NCBI GenBank assembly: GCA_024635855.1
Contig: JAGXHZ010000106.1
Span: 1-31,659 of the forward strand
Source: Sulfuricurvum sp.
Lineage (GTDB): Bacteria > Campylobacterota > Campylobacteria > Campylobacterales > Sulfurimonadaceae
Length of the DNA stretch: 31,659 bases
Direction: 5' to 3'
Positions 8,777 to 17,137 of the stretch are shown one piece after another. Every line of letters begins with the position of its first letter. The stretch's first letter is position 1. The translations under genes were made by a program, and so were the position numbers. The notes beneath the pieces are model-generated. The model did no database searches, was not told the DNA's origin, and was given only the letters and a program-made list of their open reading frames with translations.

Positions 8777-9955
8777 ATGGATACTGCGTACGTTATCGAT
8801 ACCCTCTTTACCCTTTTCTCTATTACTCTTATTATTTTGATGGTTCCCGGATTCGCGATGCTCGAAGCAGGTTTGGTTCGAACTAAAAACGTTTCCAGTG
8901 TGCTTACGGTCAACGTGATGATTTATGCCGTGGCTTCTATGGCGTTTATTTTGGTCGGATATGCTTTGGCTTTTGGTGAATTGCAAAGTGCGACGATGAG
9001 CAAATGGGCATTTTTTATGTTTCAGATGGCGTTTGTCGGTAAAGCGATTAACATTATGAGCGGTGGTGTCGGTGAGCGGGCAAAACTTTTCCCACTTACT
9101 ATTTTTACGATTGTCATGGGCGCATTTATCTATCCGACTGCAGTTAATGTCAGCTGGGGAAGTGATTGGCTTAAAGAGACGATTTTTGATTTAAATATGG
9201 TCGATTTGGCGGGTTCTACAGTGATTCACTCTACGGGCGGATGGGCGTTGCTTGCGGCGATTTTAGTCATCGGATCACGTAAGGGTCGATACGTTCATGG
9301 TCAAATGCGTGTGATTCCTGCATCCAATATTCCTCTCGTTGTTTTGGGAGCGATGTTGTTATGGATTGGATGGTTCGGATTTAACGGCGGTTCGGTGGGC
9401 GGTATTTCGACCAAAGAGTTGGCAGACAGTGTCGCACTGACGATTTTTAACACCAATATTGCAGGTCTTGCCGGAGCAATATCTGCTGGAATTTTGATTT
9501 ATGTCCGCTATAAACTTTTTGATATCACGATGATTCTCAACGGTGCATTGGGCGGATTGGTTGCGGTAACGGCGGGGGCACATTTGTTTACCCTTTATGA
9601 CGCGTTAGCCGTAGGTTTTATCGGCGGTATTTTGGTTGTTGTTGCGATTCCGTTGTTTGATAAAGTGCGCATTGATGATCCTGTCGGGGCTCTGTCGGTT
9701 CACCTCGTCAATGGTATTTGGGGAACACTTGCCGTGGGAATTTTTGCGAGCGATGCGGCGAAAAATATCACCTTTTTAAATCAGCTCAAAGGGGTGGCGG
9801 AGATTGCCGTGTTTGTATTCACCGTTTCGTTTGTTGTTATCTATCTTATCAATAAAGTGTTTCCGTTCCGTGCAACCGATGAGGAACAGCAGCAGGGGCT
9901 TGATGTCAGCGAATGCGGTCTTGAAGCATATCCTGAATTTAAACGCGCAATTTAA
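8777..9955 (+). CDS. amt: Ammonium transporter (Amt/Rh family), second copy
   Basis: A 392-residue ammonium channel of the inner membrane, clearly divergent from the copy at 6868. It has no cleavable signal peptide and starts directly with the first membrane segment (TLFTLFSITLIILMVPGFAM). The twin pore histidines are His151 (DLAGSTVIHSTGG) and His309 (GALSVHLVNGIWG), with Asp143 and the LLWIGWFGFNGGS signature conserved. The C-terminal tail ends in CGLEAYPEFKRAI, resembling the conserved PII-contact region of Amt proteins (GLD..EHGE in the other copy). It has its own promoter and an AAAGGTG ribosome site. Having two different Amt proteins around one PII gene suggests different affinity or expression conditions; this is inference. 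Confidence 0.95.
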   Translation: MDTAYVIDTLFTLFSITLIILMVPGFAMLEAGLVRTKNVSSVLTVNVMIYAVASMAFILVGYALAFGELQSATMSKWAFFMFQMAFVGKAINIMSGGVGERAKLFPLTIFTIVMGAFIYPTAVNVSWGSDWLKETIFDLNMVDLAGSTVIHSTGGWALLAAILVIGSRKGRYVHGQMRVIPASNIPLVVLGAMLLWIGWFGFNGGSVGGISTKELADSVALTIFNTNIAGLAGAISAGILIYVRYKLFDITMILNGALGGLVAVTAGAHLFTLYDALAVGFIGGILVVVAIPLFDKVRIDDPVGALSVHLVNGIWGTLAVGIFASDAAKNITFLNQLKGVAEIAVFVFTVSFVVIYLINKVFPFRATDEEQQQGLDVSECGLEAYPEFKRAI

Positions 9956-9956
9956 T

Positions 9957-10140
9957 TTTATACGCCATCGGAACCCGTCCCGATTGGCTTCGTTAACACT
10001 AGGTTTTACCCACTTCGGGGCACAATGCCCTCGGCGGGAAGCCCACGCGCAGAATCCGCGCTTTTTAAACTTTCTTAACACTTCTGTAACACTTCTTTAC
10101 TATTCTTCCATGGGGCTTTTTGCTCCACAAAAGACTCTTT
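9957..10140. other. GC-richer spacer with small palindromes, possible terminator
   Basis: The spacer after amt2 is unusually GC-rich to about 10061. It holds GGGCA/TGCCC (10018-10030) and GCGC/GCGC followed by TTTTT (10047-10066), which could end the amt2 transcript although the stem is only 4 bp. No coding sequence is supported. A dispersed intergenic repeat is possible. Confidence 0.35.
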
Positions 10141-10154
10141 TAACTACCGCGTTG

Positions 10155-10160
10155 TATAAT
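10155..10160 (+). promoter_or_regulatory. Predicted -10 box of the phosphohexomutase-pyrC operon
   Basis: A perfect TATAAT, start near 10167, leader about 22 nt to the ATG at 10189 with an AAAAGGG ribosome site. It is the only clear promoter seen before the seven packed genes to 15573. Confidence 0.6.
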
Positions 10161-10188
10161 TTGTTAATATTGATTTAAAAGGGCAACT

Positions 10189-11559
10189 ATGAGCATTTAT
10201 CGTGAATATGACATTCGGGGAATTTTTGAAGAAGAGCTTAATGAAGAGACGATTACCAGGTTGGGTTATGCACTTGCTGATGAGATGCGTCCGTACGGCG
10301 AGTACGTTGCGGTGGGTTATGATGCACGCTCTCACTCTCCGATTTTATTTGAATATCTCACTGCAGGTCTGAATGCCGGAGGGATGAAAGTTTTGGGGAT
10401 GGGGATGGTTCCTACTCCGGTGAATTATTTCTGTAATTATCAAGAGTTCGATGGAAAAACGGCGTGCGCTTCGGTGATGATTACCGGCTCTCACAATCCG
10501 AGCGAATACAACGGGTTTAAAATTACCATTAACAAACTTCCTTTTTTTGGTGAATCGATTTATGCTCTTGGGCGGACAATTGATATCCTTCCGTTCCCTC
10601 TTAAAACACCGCGTGATGTTGTCGAAATCGATGCTTTGAGTCGATACAAAGCCTATATGATTAAAGAGTTTTCGCATTTACGCGGGATGAAAGAGCGTAT
10701 TGTATACGATTGCGGCAACGGTGTGGCAGGACTTGGTTTGGTGGATATTTTTAGCGCATTGGAACTTGATACCTTTGGTATTTACGTCGATCCGGACGGA
10801 ACATTCCCAAATCATCACCCAGATCCTAGTGAAGAACATAATCTTCATGATATTAAGAAAGTTCTAGCCGAGCGTGGCGATATTGCTTTTGCGTACGATG
10901 GCGACAGTGACCGTATCGCGGTATTGACCCATAAAAACAATATCAAAGGCGACATGATGGCGCTGTTATTTGCGCTAAAGATGAAAAATCCGATCGTCAT
11001 TGGTGAAGTGAAATGTTCTCAAGTGATGTATGACACGTTACGTGAACGCGGTGCAACGGCGGTGATGTACAAAACCGGGCACTCCAATCTCAAAGTTAAA
11101 ATGAAAGAGCTACATGCCGATTTGGCATGTGAAGTAAGCGGACACGTTTTCTTCGCGGATCGTTATTTTGGATACGATGATGCAATTTATGCAACGTTGC
11201 GGATGCTTGAACTGATTCATGACGGGATTGATCTTGATGCTGAACTTGCAAAACTTCCAAAAGTGTTTTCTACCGAAGAGATCAAAGTCAAAACGACAGA
11301 GCACGAAAAATTTGCTCTCATCGATAAACTCAAAGAACTGTTAAAAAATCCTCCTGCGAATTTCCCTAACATACGAGAAATTATCGAAGTCGATGGTGTT
11401 CGAGTGATATTTGATAAAGGATGGGGCTTGGTACGTGCGAGTAATACGACTCCTGTACTTGTAACGCGTTTTGAATCAACAGAAGAGTCCGAAGCGGTAC
11501 ACTATGAAAATGCGCTCAATGCACTTATCCAAGAAGCACAAAACCAACTTAAGGTCTAA
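10189..11559 (+). CDS. Phosphomannomutase/phosphoglucomutase
   Basis: Interconverts hexose 6- and 1-phosphates (mannose and/or glucose), feeding sugar nucleotides for LPS, capsule or glycogen. At 456 residues it has full family length. The phospho-serine is Ser101 in ITGSHNPSEYNGFKI; the Mg-binding loop is DGDSDR at 237-242; the sugar-binding signature CEVSGHVFF and the C-terminal phosphate loop RASNTTPVLVTRFE are intact. The CEVSGH type is shared by bifunctional PMM/PGM enzymes such as AlgC/ManB, so substrate preference cannot be settled from sequence. It heads the operon and is followed by pyrC after one base. Confidence 0.93.
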   Translation: MSIYREYDIRGIFEEELNEETITRLGYALADEMRPYGEYVAVGYDARSHSPILFEYLTAGLNAGGMKVLGMGMVPTPVNYFCNYQEFDGKTACASVMITGSHNPSEYNGFKITINKLPFFGESIYALGRTIDILPFPLKTPRDVVEIDALSRYKAYMIKEFSHLRGMKERIVYDCGNGVAGLGLVDIFSALELDTFGIYVDPDGTFPNHHPDPSEEHNLHDIKKVLAERGDIAFAYDGDSDRIAVLTHKNNIKGDMMALLFALKMKNPIVIGEVKCSQVMYDTLRERGATAVMYKTGHSNLKVKMKELHADLACEVSGHVFFADRYFGYDDAIYATLRMLELIHDGIDLDAELAKLPKVFSTEEIKVKTTEHEKFALIDKLKELLKNPPANFPNIREIIEVDGVRVIFDKGWGLVRASNTTPVLVTRFESTEESEAVHYENALNALIQEAQNQLKV

Positions 11560-11560
11560 A

Positions 11561-12568
11561 ATGCAAACTGTAACCCTCACAATGCCACTGGACATGCACG
11601 TTCACCTGCGGGATGGTGATATGCTAAACATTGTTGCACCTCTTACGTCGTATACCTTCAGCGGTGCGTTGGTGATGCCCAACCTTGTTCCTCCAGTGAC
11701 AACGCTTGAAGCGGTAAAAGCGTATCGCCATCGCATTAAAGTAGCGATGGAGTCAGATGATTTTGAACCCTATATGACCCTCTTTTACCAAAACTATAGC
11801 CGAGAATTTTTGGAGAGCGTTCAAGACCATATTACGGCAATCAAAATATATCCCAGCGGCGCAACGACAAATTCTGAAGGCGGAGTTGTTAGCTTCGATA
11901 TCGAGCCGATGCGCGAGACATTGGAAGCGATGGCGGAGTTAGGGATTGTTCTCTCTGTGCATGGTGAGACAAACGGATTTGTGATGGATCGCGAAGCGGA
12001 ATTTATGAGTGTGTATGAGAAACTTGCTCTTAATTTTCCAAAACTCAAAATCGTTATGGAGCACATTACGACACGTGCAGCGGTAGAGATGCTCGATAAA
12101 TATGATAATCTATATGCGACGATCACCGTACATCATTTGATGATTACGCTTGATGATGTTGCAGGCGGGATGTTACGTCCTCATCTCTTTTGCAAACCGA
12201 TTGCCAAACGTCCGGAGGATCGTGCCGAATTACTCAAAGTAGCCCTTGAAGCCCATCCAAAGGTGATGTTCGGCTCTGATTCCGCACCGCACCCAAAACA
12301 TGCAAAAGAATCGTGCGGATGCGGGGCAGGAGTCTTTACCGCTCCGATTGCATTGCAGCTGCTGTGTGAGATTTTTGAGGCACACAATAAGCTGGATAAT
12401 CTTCAAGCCTTTATCAGTGATAACGCGCAAAGAATTTATGGAATCTGTGCTGAATACAAAGAAGTTGTCCTCGCTAAAAGAGATTTTGTGGTACCCCAGA
12501 TGTACGGTGAGGTTGTCCCTATGAGAGCGGGAGAAACATTAACATGGTCGATTGAGCGTGTCGATTAA
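11561..12568 (+). CDS. pyrC: Dihydroorotase
   Basis: Zinc enzyme that cyclises carbamoyl-aspartate to dihydroorotate in pyrimidine synthesis. I take ATG 11561 (335 residues, usual for the short PyrC class): it lies one base after the previous stop and 5 nt after an AAGGT site, and the protein then begins just before the metal motif. Metal ligands are His13 and His15 (DMHVHLRDGD), the carboxylated Lys95 (ITAIKIYPSG), the histidines in LSVHGE and MEHITT, and the catalytic Asp in FGSDSAPHPK. An in-frame ATG at 11471 would add 30 unrelated residues overlapping the mutase. The next gene's start overlaps the pyrC end. Confidence 0.96.
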   Translation: MQTVTLTMPLDMHVHLRDGDMLNIVAPLTSYTFSGALVMPNLVPPVTTLEAVKAYRHRIKVAMESDDFEPYMTLFYQNYSREFLESVQDHITAIKIYPSGATTNSEGGVVSFDIEPMRETLEAMAELGIVLSVHGETNGFVMDREAEFMSVYEKLALNFPKLKIVMEHITTRAAVEMLDKYDNLYATITVHHLMITLDDVAGGMLRPHLFCKPIAKRPEDRAELLKVALEAHPKVMFGSDSAPHPKHAKESCGCGAGVFTAPIALQLLCEIFEAHNKLDNLQAFISDNAQRIYGICAEYKEVVLAKRDFVVPQMYGEVVPMRAGETLTWSIERVD

Positions 12569-13217
12569 ACTTCTCCTTCTTGAAGATGATCTTCTCTTTG
12601 GTGAATCCATTCAAGATTTTCTCGAAGAAGAGGGGTTTGCAGTACAGTTATGCCGTAACGGTCAAGAAGCACTTAATGCAACATTCGAATCACGCTATGA
12701 TCTCTATCTCCTTGATATTAATGTCCCTTTAATTGATGGTCTCTCATTACTCAAAGAACTTCGGGGATCGTTGGATGAAACACCGGCAATTTATCTAACT
12801 TCCCATAAAGATGCAACTGTTTTGCGTGAAGCGTATGAGAACGGAGCGGATGATTATCTGAAAAAACCGTTTGATACGGATGAGTTGCTTTTACGTATTC
12901 ATGCACTATTACGTCGTAGAGGATCCGTAAATAATCGTTATTGTGCAGGTGAATTGTGTTTGGATACGTACCATAAATCGATTCTTTTGGACGGGAATGA
13001 GATCATTTTTTCTCCTAAAGAATATCTGTTGATGGCATTGCTGATTCAAAACGCAGGCGAAGTGGTGACCAAAGAGATGATGATGGATGCGCTATGGAGT
13101 GCCTCTGAGTCGATCAGTGAAGGGGCAATCCGCGTCTACATCAATCGACTCAAACAAGAAATCGGAAATGAACGTATTCTCAATGTTCGCGGTATGGGGT
13201 ATCGGCTTGTTTCGTAG
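12552..13217 (+). CDS. OmpR-family response regulator
   Basis: A 221-residue two-component regulator: receiver domain about 5-120 with acidic pocket LLEDD, phospho-acceptor Asp55 (YLLDINVPLIDG) and the conserved Lys-Lys-Pro (104-106), then a winged-helix DNA-binding domain (about 130-220) ending ILNVRGMGYRLVS. Possible starts are TTG 12552 or GTG 12558, both inside the end of pyrC (17 or 11 nt overlap); no upstream ATG fits the domain. The kinase gene follows with overlap, so the two form a cognate pair. Target genes are unknown; since it sits in an operon with exbB/exbD, an envelope or nutrient-uptake signal is plausible but unproven. Confidence 0.93.
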   Translation: MSVSIKLLLLEDDLLFGESIQDFLEEEGFAVQLCRNGQEALNATFESRYDLYLLDINVPLIDGLSLLKELRGSLDETPAIYLTSHKDATVLREAYENGADDYLKKPFDTDELLLRIHALLRRRGSVNNRYCAGELCLDTYHKSILLDGNEIIFSPKEYLLMALLIQNAGEVVTKEMMMDALWSASESISEGAIRVYINRLKQEIGNERILNVRGMGYRLVS

Positions 13218-14049
13218 CGTTGAGATTGCTCTTATATCCCTGTTTGTGATGGGGGTTGCGGTTATTGTTGCGGTTATTTATGCCTTGCATGAAATTGCCC
13301 ATGTAAATCAATGGGGCGTGATTGCTTTTGGGGTTTTAGTGGGTTCGATCGGTTTGGGTAAAATTCTCTCTAAAATAGCGATTGAACCGCTCAAAGAACA
13401 TTTTTATCATCTGGATCGTTTTTCCAAAGAGACCTTGCATGAACTCAACCTCCCAATCAATACTATCACTGCCAATGTTGCAATGCTGCGAAAAACACAC
13501 GATGATGAAAAGAGTAAAAAACGGCTTGAGCGGATTGAATTGGCTGCGAAGATGTTAAAAGAACGGTATAATGAGCTCGATTATTTGATCAAAAAACAAA
13601 TGGAGAGAGAAGTTATCGAGCGCTTTGATCTTTGTGAATTGATTGAAGAGAGAGTCTCTTTTTTAAGCGGACTTTATCCCTCTGCCCAGTGGCAACGTGA
13701 GTGTGAACCGCTTGAGGTTGAGCTTGATAGAATAGGGTTAGCAAAAGTCATTGATAATTTGGTGGATAATGGGGTTAAATACTCCTCCCAAATCCCCAAA
13801 ATCACCATCACGTTGACAAAGAATACATTGCGTATTTGTGATACCGGTGATGGGATGGATGAGGTGACGCTTATGCGTATATTTGATCGATATTATCAAA
13901 GTGATAATACGATGGCGGGATACGGTATCGGGCTTGGGCTTGTTAAAAAATACTGTGATCGGTACCGTGTTGCATTAAGCGTCCAATCACGATTAGGTGA
14001 GGGGACGTGTATTACATTAGAATTTAACAGGGGAAAAAATGGAAAATAG
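13168..14049 (+). CDS. Sensor histidine kinase with no periplasmic sensing domain
   Basis: Partner of the preceding regulator. From ATG 13168 it has 293 residues: membrane segments at about 18-40 and 50-68 joined by a loop of roughly ten residues, then a HisKA dimerisation domain with phospho-acceptor His91 (TLHELNLPIN) and a HATPase with N box VIDNLVDNGVKYS, G1 DTGDGMD and G2 YGIGLGLVKKYC. There is almost nothing outside the membrane, so it must sense within the membrane, through a partner, or inside the cell. Alternative starts are ATG 13183 and TTG 13207; a reading from 13087 would add residues lacking family character. The start lies inside the regulator's coding end. Its end overlaps exbB by 11 nt. 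Confidence 0.88.
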   Translation: MNVFSMFAVWGIGLFRSVEIALISLFVMGVAVIVAVIYALHEIAHVNQWGVIAFGVLVGSIGLGKILSKIAIEPLKEHFYHLDRFSKETLHELNLPINTITANVAMLRKTHDDEKSKKRLERIELAAKMLKERYNELDYLIKKQMEREVIERFDLCELIEERVSFLSGLYPSAQWQRECEPLEVELDRIGLAKVIDNLVDNGVKYSSQIPKITITLTKNTLRICDTGDGMDEVTLMRIFDRYYQSDNTMAGYGIGLGLVKKYCDRYRVALSVQSRLGEGTCITLEFNRGKNGK

Positions 14050-14482
14050 CAACATGTTGGAATTTGCGCACATGGCAGTGGATTATGGGATTATTGGTAT
14101 TTTGGTGTTGATGAGTATCGCATCGTTGACGTTATTTATCGAACGATTGAAGAGTTATCGTTCAGTTCGGATTGAGGATTATGCAAGTAAAGAAGAGCTT
14201 GAGCTTGATTTGGGAGATAATGTTTCTACGATAGCGACTATCGGTTCAAATGCTCCGTATGTTGGACTGCTCGGTACAGTTTTGGGGATTATGATTACGT
14301 TTTATTCTCTTGGTGATGTGGGTGCAGTTGATCCTAAAAAAATTATGACAGGTCTTGCTTTGGCACTAAAGGCTACGGCAATGGGTCTCGTTGTTGCCAT
14401 TCCTGCTATTGTTTTTTACAATATTTTGCTTCGTAAGATGGAGAGACTCCTAACGATGTGGGATGTAAAGAATAAAGGATAA
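14039..14482 (+). CDS. exbB: ExbB/TolQ/MotA-family proton-channel protein
   Basis: Inner-membrane protein that with ExbD uses the proton gradient to energise TonB-dependent outer-membrane transport. At 147 residues it is the short ExbB form typical of Campylobacterota. An N-terminal membrane helix (YGIIGILVLMSIASLTLFIERL) is followed by a cytoplasmic loop, then the paired helices of the MotA/ExbB domain: the GSNAPYVGLLGTVLGIM signature and GLALALKATAMGLVVAIPAIV. An AGGGGAAA site precedes ATG 14039, which overlaps the kinase end. exbD follows after 3 nt. No tonB or receptor gene is in the operon, so the client system is not visible. Confidence 0.9.
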   Translation: MENSNMLEFAHMAVDYGIIGILVLMSIASLTLFIERLKSYRSVRIEDYASKEELELDLGDNVSTIATIGSNAPYVGLLGTVLGIMITFYSLGDVGAVDPKKIMTGLALALKATAMGLVVAIPAIVFYNILLRKMERLLTMWDVKNKG

Positions 14483-14485
14483 ATC

Positions 14486-14875
14486 ATGAAAATGAAACGT
14501 ATGGATACGATCAACGTTATCCCTTTTATCGATATTATGCTGGTATTGTTGGTTATGGTACTTACCACCGCAACCTTTATCAAAACCGGAGTAATTCCCG
14601 TTGATCTTCCTGATGCAAAAGGCTCGGCAGCAGAGCATAAACCAAGTGAACTCAAACTCACGATCCAAAAAGACGGCACACTATTAATGGGTGAGGAAAA
14701 AGCACCGATAACATTAGAAGTGTTTGAGCAAAACGTTGTTAAAGGCGGTAAAGAGATGACGGTCGTTCTCTACAGTGATAAAGATGCAGCATTTCAAAAC
14801 TTCGTTGGCGTGATGGATGTGCTCAAGCGTTTGGGGCATGAGCAGCTTTATATTGTGACGGATAAGCAGAAATAA
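14486..14875 (+). CDS. exbD: ExbD/TolR-family biopolymer transport protein
   Basis: A 129-residue partner of ExbB. A short cytoplasmic N-terminus leads into one membrane helix, VIPFIDIMLVLLVMVLTTATF, containing the essential proton-carrying Asp16. The periplasmic domain (about 40-129) has the usual VDLPDAKGS, LTIQKDGTLLMGEE and VLYSDKDAAFQNFVGVMDVLK pattern. Starts at ATG 14486, 3 nt after exbB, and ends 2 nt before the oxygenase gene, so co-transcription is almost certain. TolR is an alternative name, but the short ExbB and lack of tolA, tolB or pal nearby favour ExbD. Confidence 0.9.
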   Translation: MKMKRMDTINVIPFIDIMLVLLVMVLTTATFIKTGVIPVDLPDAKGSAAEHKPSELKLTIQKDGTLLMGEEKAPITLEVFEQNVVKGGKEMTVVLYSDKDAAFQNFVGVMDVLKRLGHEQLYIVTDKQK

Positions 14876-14877
14876 CC

Positions 14878-15573
14878 GTGCACCAAATCAGTAATTACGT
14901 TTACGCCAGTGATGAATTATTGACCATGGATATTCCAACTAAACGCTTTCCTAACCCCTATCACGATTTTCCCTATATGGTTATCGAGGGGGTATTAAGC
15001 CCCTCTGAATGCCGTGCCATCACACACGCTGCATTGGAGGATGACGAATCAGTTAGTGCGGAACTTCGCGGACGTTCTCTCGATACTGCTATCCGTAAAA
15101 CCGATATCCATACTCTTAGCCCTGAGCACCGTCTCATTTATGATCGTCGTTTTGATGCGGTTCGCAGTGAGATAGAGGAGTTTTTTGCCCTTTCACTCAG
15201 CAAGGCAACCGATGTGCAGGTATTGGGATACGAAAGCGGAAGTTTTTATCTCAGACACAGCGATGATTCGAGTGAATTGCGTGATGGTGAGGGAAAAACA
15301 ATCGGCTTTCGCACCGTTGCTCCTGAGCGTAAACTTACAACGGTTTTATTTACCACTTCATATACTCCTAATCCTACCGACATAGACCATTTTAACGGCG
15401 GAGAGCTGTTGTTTAATTACTTATGCGATATTCACGGAAATACTATAACCCTTCGTCCTGAAGCCGGTGATATGGTCGTATTTTTAAGCAACCCTTATTT
15501 TTCACATGAAGTTCTCCCTGTACGCAAAGGCTTTCGACTCTCTCTCGTTCAATGGCATAACGCACTCACATAA
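14878..15573 (+). CDS. 2-oxoglutarate/Fe(II)-dependent oxygenase (prolyl-4-hydroxylase type)
   Basis: A 231-residue cytoplasmic dioxygenase from GTG 14878, or 215 residues from ATG 14926; neither start has a convincing ribosome site. The iron triad is His127 and Asp129 (FYLRHSDD) with His210 (NPYFSHEVLPV), and Arg220 ten residues later would bind 2-oxoglutarate. ERKLTTVLF, FNGGELLFNY and PEAGDMVVF are typical of the prolyl-4-hydroxylase/PKHX fold. The substrate is unknown. As last gene of the exbBD operon it recalls PiuC-type oxygenases that accompany TonB-dependent iron uptake, but that link is by context only. No terminator is obvious after it. Confidence 0.85.
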   Translation: MHQISNYVYASDELLTMDIPTKRFPNPYHDFPYMVIEGVLSPSECRAITHAALEDDESVSAELRGRSLDTAIRKTDIHTLSPEHRLIYDRRFDAVRSEIEEFFALSLSKATDVQVLGYESGSFYLRHSDDSSELRDGEGKTIGFRTVAPERKLTTVLFTTSYTPNPTDIDHFNGGELLFNYLCDIHGNTITLRPEAGDMVVFLSNPYFSHEVLPVRKGFRLSLVQWHNALT

Positions 15574-15890
15574 TTTCTTCTATATTTTCACTACATTTTT
15601 TTAATTTTACTATGTCTGTAAGCTCATTTACTATTATTTTTTGTAAATTATATACATAAAACCGTATATTATATAATTTATTAAGAACTATAAATCTATT
15701 AAAATAGATATATGTACTATTTAAATGGTTATTAGATACAGAAAAACATATATTATTCAAATGGAAACAAACTTTTTTTACGCATTAGAAAAGAAAAACT
15801 AGGGAAACACTTCCAGTTTACACGTCATCGATGAGGAGTTTATAGGCTAAATTGTCTATAATAACGGATCTTTTTTACATAGGGTGTGCA
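15574..15890. other. Very AT-rich gene-free spacer
   Basis: About 280 nt of very AT-rich DNA to 15780, then a more balanced stretch ahead of the DUF475 gene. It contains a small inverted repeat ATCTAT/ATAGAT (15694-15709) and the -10 box at 15857. I see no coding sequence: open frames on either strand have low-complexity Asn/Ile/Tyr composition and no ribosome site. Confidence 0.6.
15857..15862 (+). promoter_or_regulatory. Predicted -10 box of the DUF475 gene
   Basis: TATAAT predicting a start near 15869 and a 22-nt leader to ATG 15891. This rules against the in-frame TTG at 15852 as the start. Confidence 0.55.
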
Positions 15891-16868
15891 ATGCGCTACT
15901 TTTACTCTTCTTTCGCGATTATGGCGCTTGGTCTGATCGCGGCATTCTATCTTGGCGGATTAGCTGCTATCTACATTACTTTTTTACTGATTGTTTTGGA
16001 AGTTTCATTATCGTTTGATAATGCGGTTGTTAATGCCAAAGTCCTTGAAACCATGGACCCGATCTGGCAAAAGCGTTTTATCGTTTTTGGTATTCCGATT
16101 GCCGTTTTTGGTATGCGTCTTCTTTTTCCTCTCGCTATCGTTTCTATTGTTACAGGTATGGGATTGTTTGAGACATTGCATGTCGCTATGAATCAGCCTG
16201 ATGTCTATGAAAATGCGCTAAAAACTGCTGAGTCAACCATTTTTGCTTTTGGTGGAGCCTTTTTGCTCATGGTCTTTTTGGACTTTTTCTTTGGTGATCA
16301 TGATGTTAAATGGGTAACTTTCGTAGAAGGTTCCAAAACCATGAAGCAGTTTTCAGGGGTTGCCAACATTGAGCTTATTACTGCCATCATGGTAGGGATC
16401 GGTTTGGGGCATATTACGCAGGATTTTGGTGTGGTATTAGCGTTCATGTATGGTGTTTTGTTGCACTCATTACTGGGAATGCTGGATCATTTTTTATCTT
16501 CTGATACGGTTAAAAGCGGAATCGCCGGATTTATTTATCTGGAAATTTTAGATGCTAGTTTTAGTTTCGACGGTGTTATCGGAGCATTTGCGCTGACAAG
16601 CAATATCTTTATCATTATGATTGGACTTGGGGTAGGGGCTATGTTTGTACGGAGTATTACACTTTATTTTGTTGAACATAAAACGTTGTCACAATTTCGC
16701 TATCTTGAACACGGTGCCCATTACGCGATCGGTATTTTAGCAATTATCATGTTACTCAAAATTACGACACACGTCAGTGAAATGGTGACGGGAACGATTG
16801 GAATTGGACTAATCGCTATTGCTTTTGCCCATTCTCTTTGGGAAAATAGAAAACTTAATGAGATTTAA
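15891..16868 (+). CDS. DUF475 integral membrane protein (TerC-like)
   Basis: A 325-residue inner-membrane protein with about nine hydrophobic segments. The signature LEVSLSFDNAVVNAKVLETM near the N-terminus and DASFSFDGVIGAFALTSNIF in the second half are the paired acidic motifs of the DUF475/TerC superfamily, whose buried Asp/Asn residues suggest metal-ion transport. ATG 15891 is chosen because an AGGG ribosome site lies 7-10 nt upstream and the promoter lies just before. The gene stands alone on the plus strand and converges with the minus-strand membrane gene at 16855-17124, overlapping it by 14 nt. The exact substrate is unknown; manganese or another divalent metal is a guess from TerC relatives. 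Confidence 0.85.
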   Translation: MRYFYSSFAIMALGLIAAFYLGGLAAIYITFLLIVLEVSLSFDNAVVNAKVLETMDPIWQKRFIVFGIPIAVFGMRLLFPLAIVSIVTGMGLFETLHVAMNQPDVYENALKTAESTIFAFGGAFLLMVFLDFFFGDHDVKWVTFVEGSKTMKQFSGVANIELITAIMVGIGLGHITQDFGVVLAFMYGVLLHSLLGMLDHFLSSDTVKSGIAGFIYLEILDASFSFDGVIGAFALTSNIFIIMIGLGVGAMFVRSITLYFVEHKTLSQFRYLEHGAHYAIGILAIIMLLKITTHVSEMVTGTIGIGLIAIAFAHSLWENRKLNEI

Positions 16869-17124
16869 GTTTTAGCTTTCTATACCCTCTAACAGTTCCA
16901 TAAAGACTGAGGGTAAACCAAATTACTTCCATGACAAAGGATGCAAGATTCCAGTCATAGAGGAGTGATATAAGGATGAAAATCGCACCTATGGTATTTA
17001 AAAGGGAAAATAAAACCCCTTTAGGATCCATCCGGTCGATTTGCATCAAGATATACGCCACAACAATGATGAAGACACCGATTATACCGATGATATCTCC
17101 GATAATAGGATTTTCCAACATCAT
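16855..17124 (-). CDS. CBU_0592-type small membrane protein
   Basis: An 89-residue protein with three predicted membrane helices (IIGDIIGIIGVFIIVVAYIL, SLLNTIGAIFILISLLY and ASFVMEVIWFTLSLYGTV) and a basic tail (RGYRKLKLKSH). The helix pattern, with MQIDRMDPKG in the first loop, matches the small CBU_0592 family of unknown function. Either of two adjacent ATGs (17124, 17121) may start it; no strong ribosome site is seen. It lies only 13 nt after the groEL stop on the same strand, so may be made from the groESL transcript. Its 3' end overlaps the convergent DUF475 gene by 14 nt. Function unknown. Confidence 0.8.
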   Translation of the reverse strand: MMLENPIIGDIIGIIGVFIIVVAYILMQIDRMDPKGVLFSLLNTIGAIFILISLLYDWNLASFVMEVIWFTLSLYGTVRGYRKLKLKSH

Positions 17125-17137
17125 TGCAGCTTTAAAC

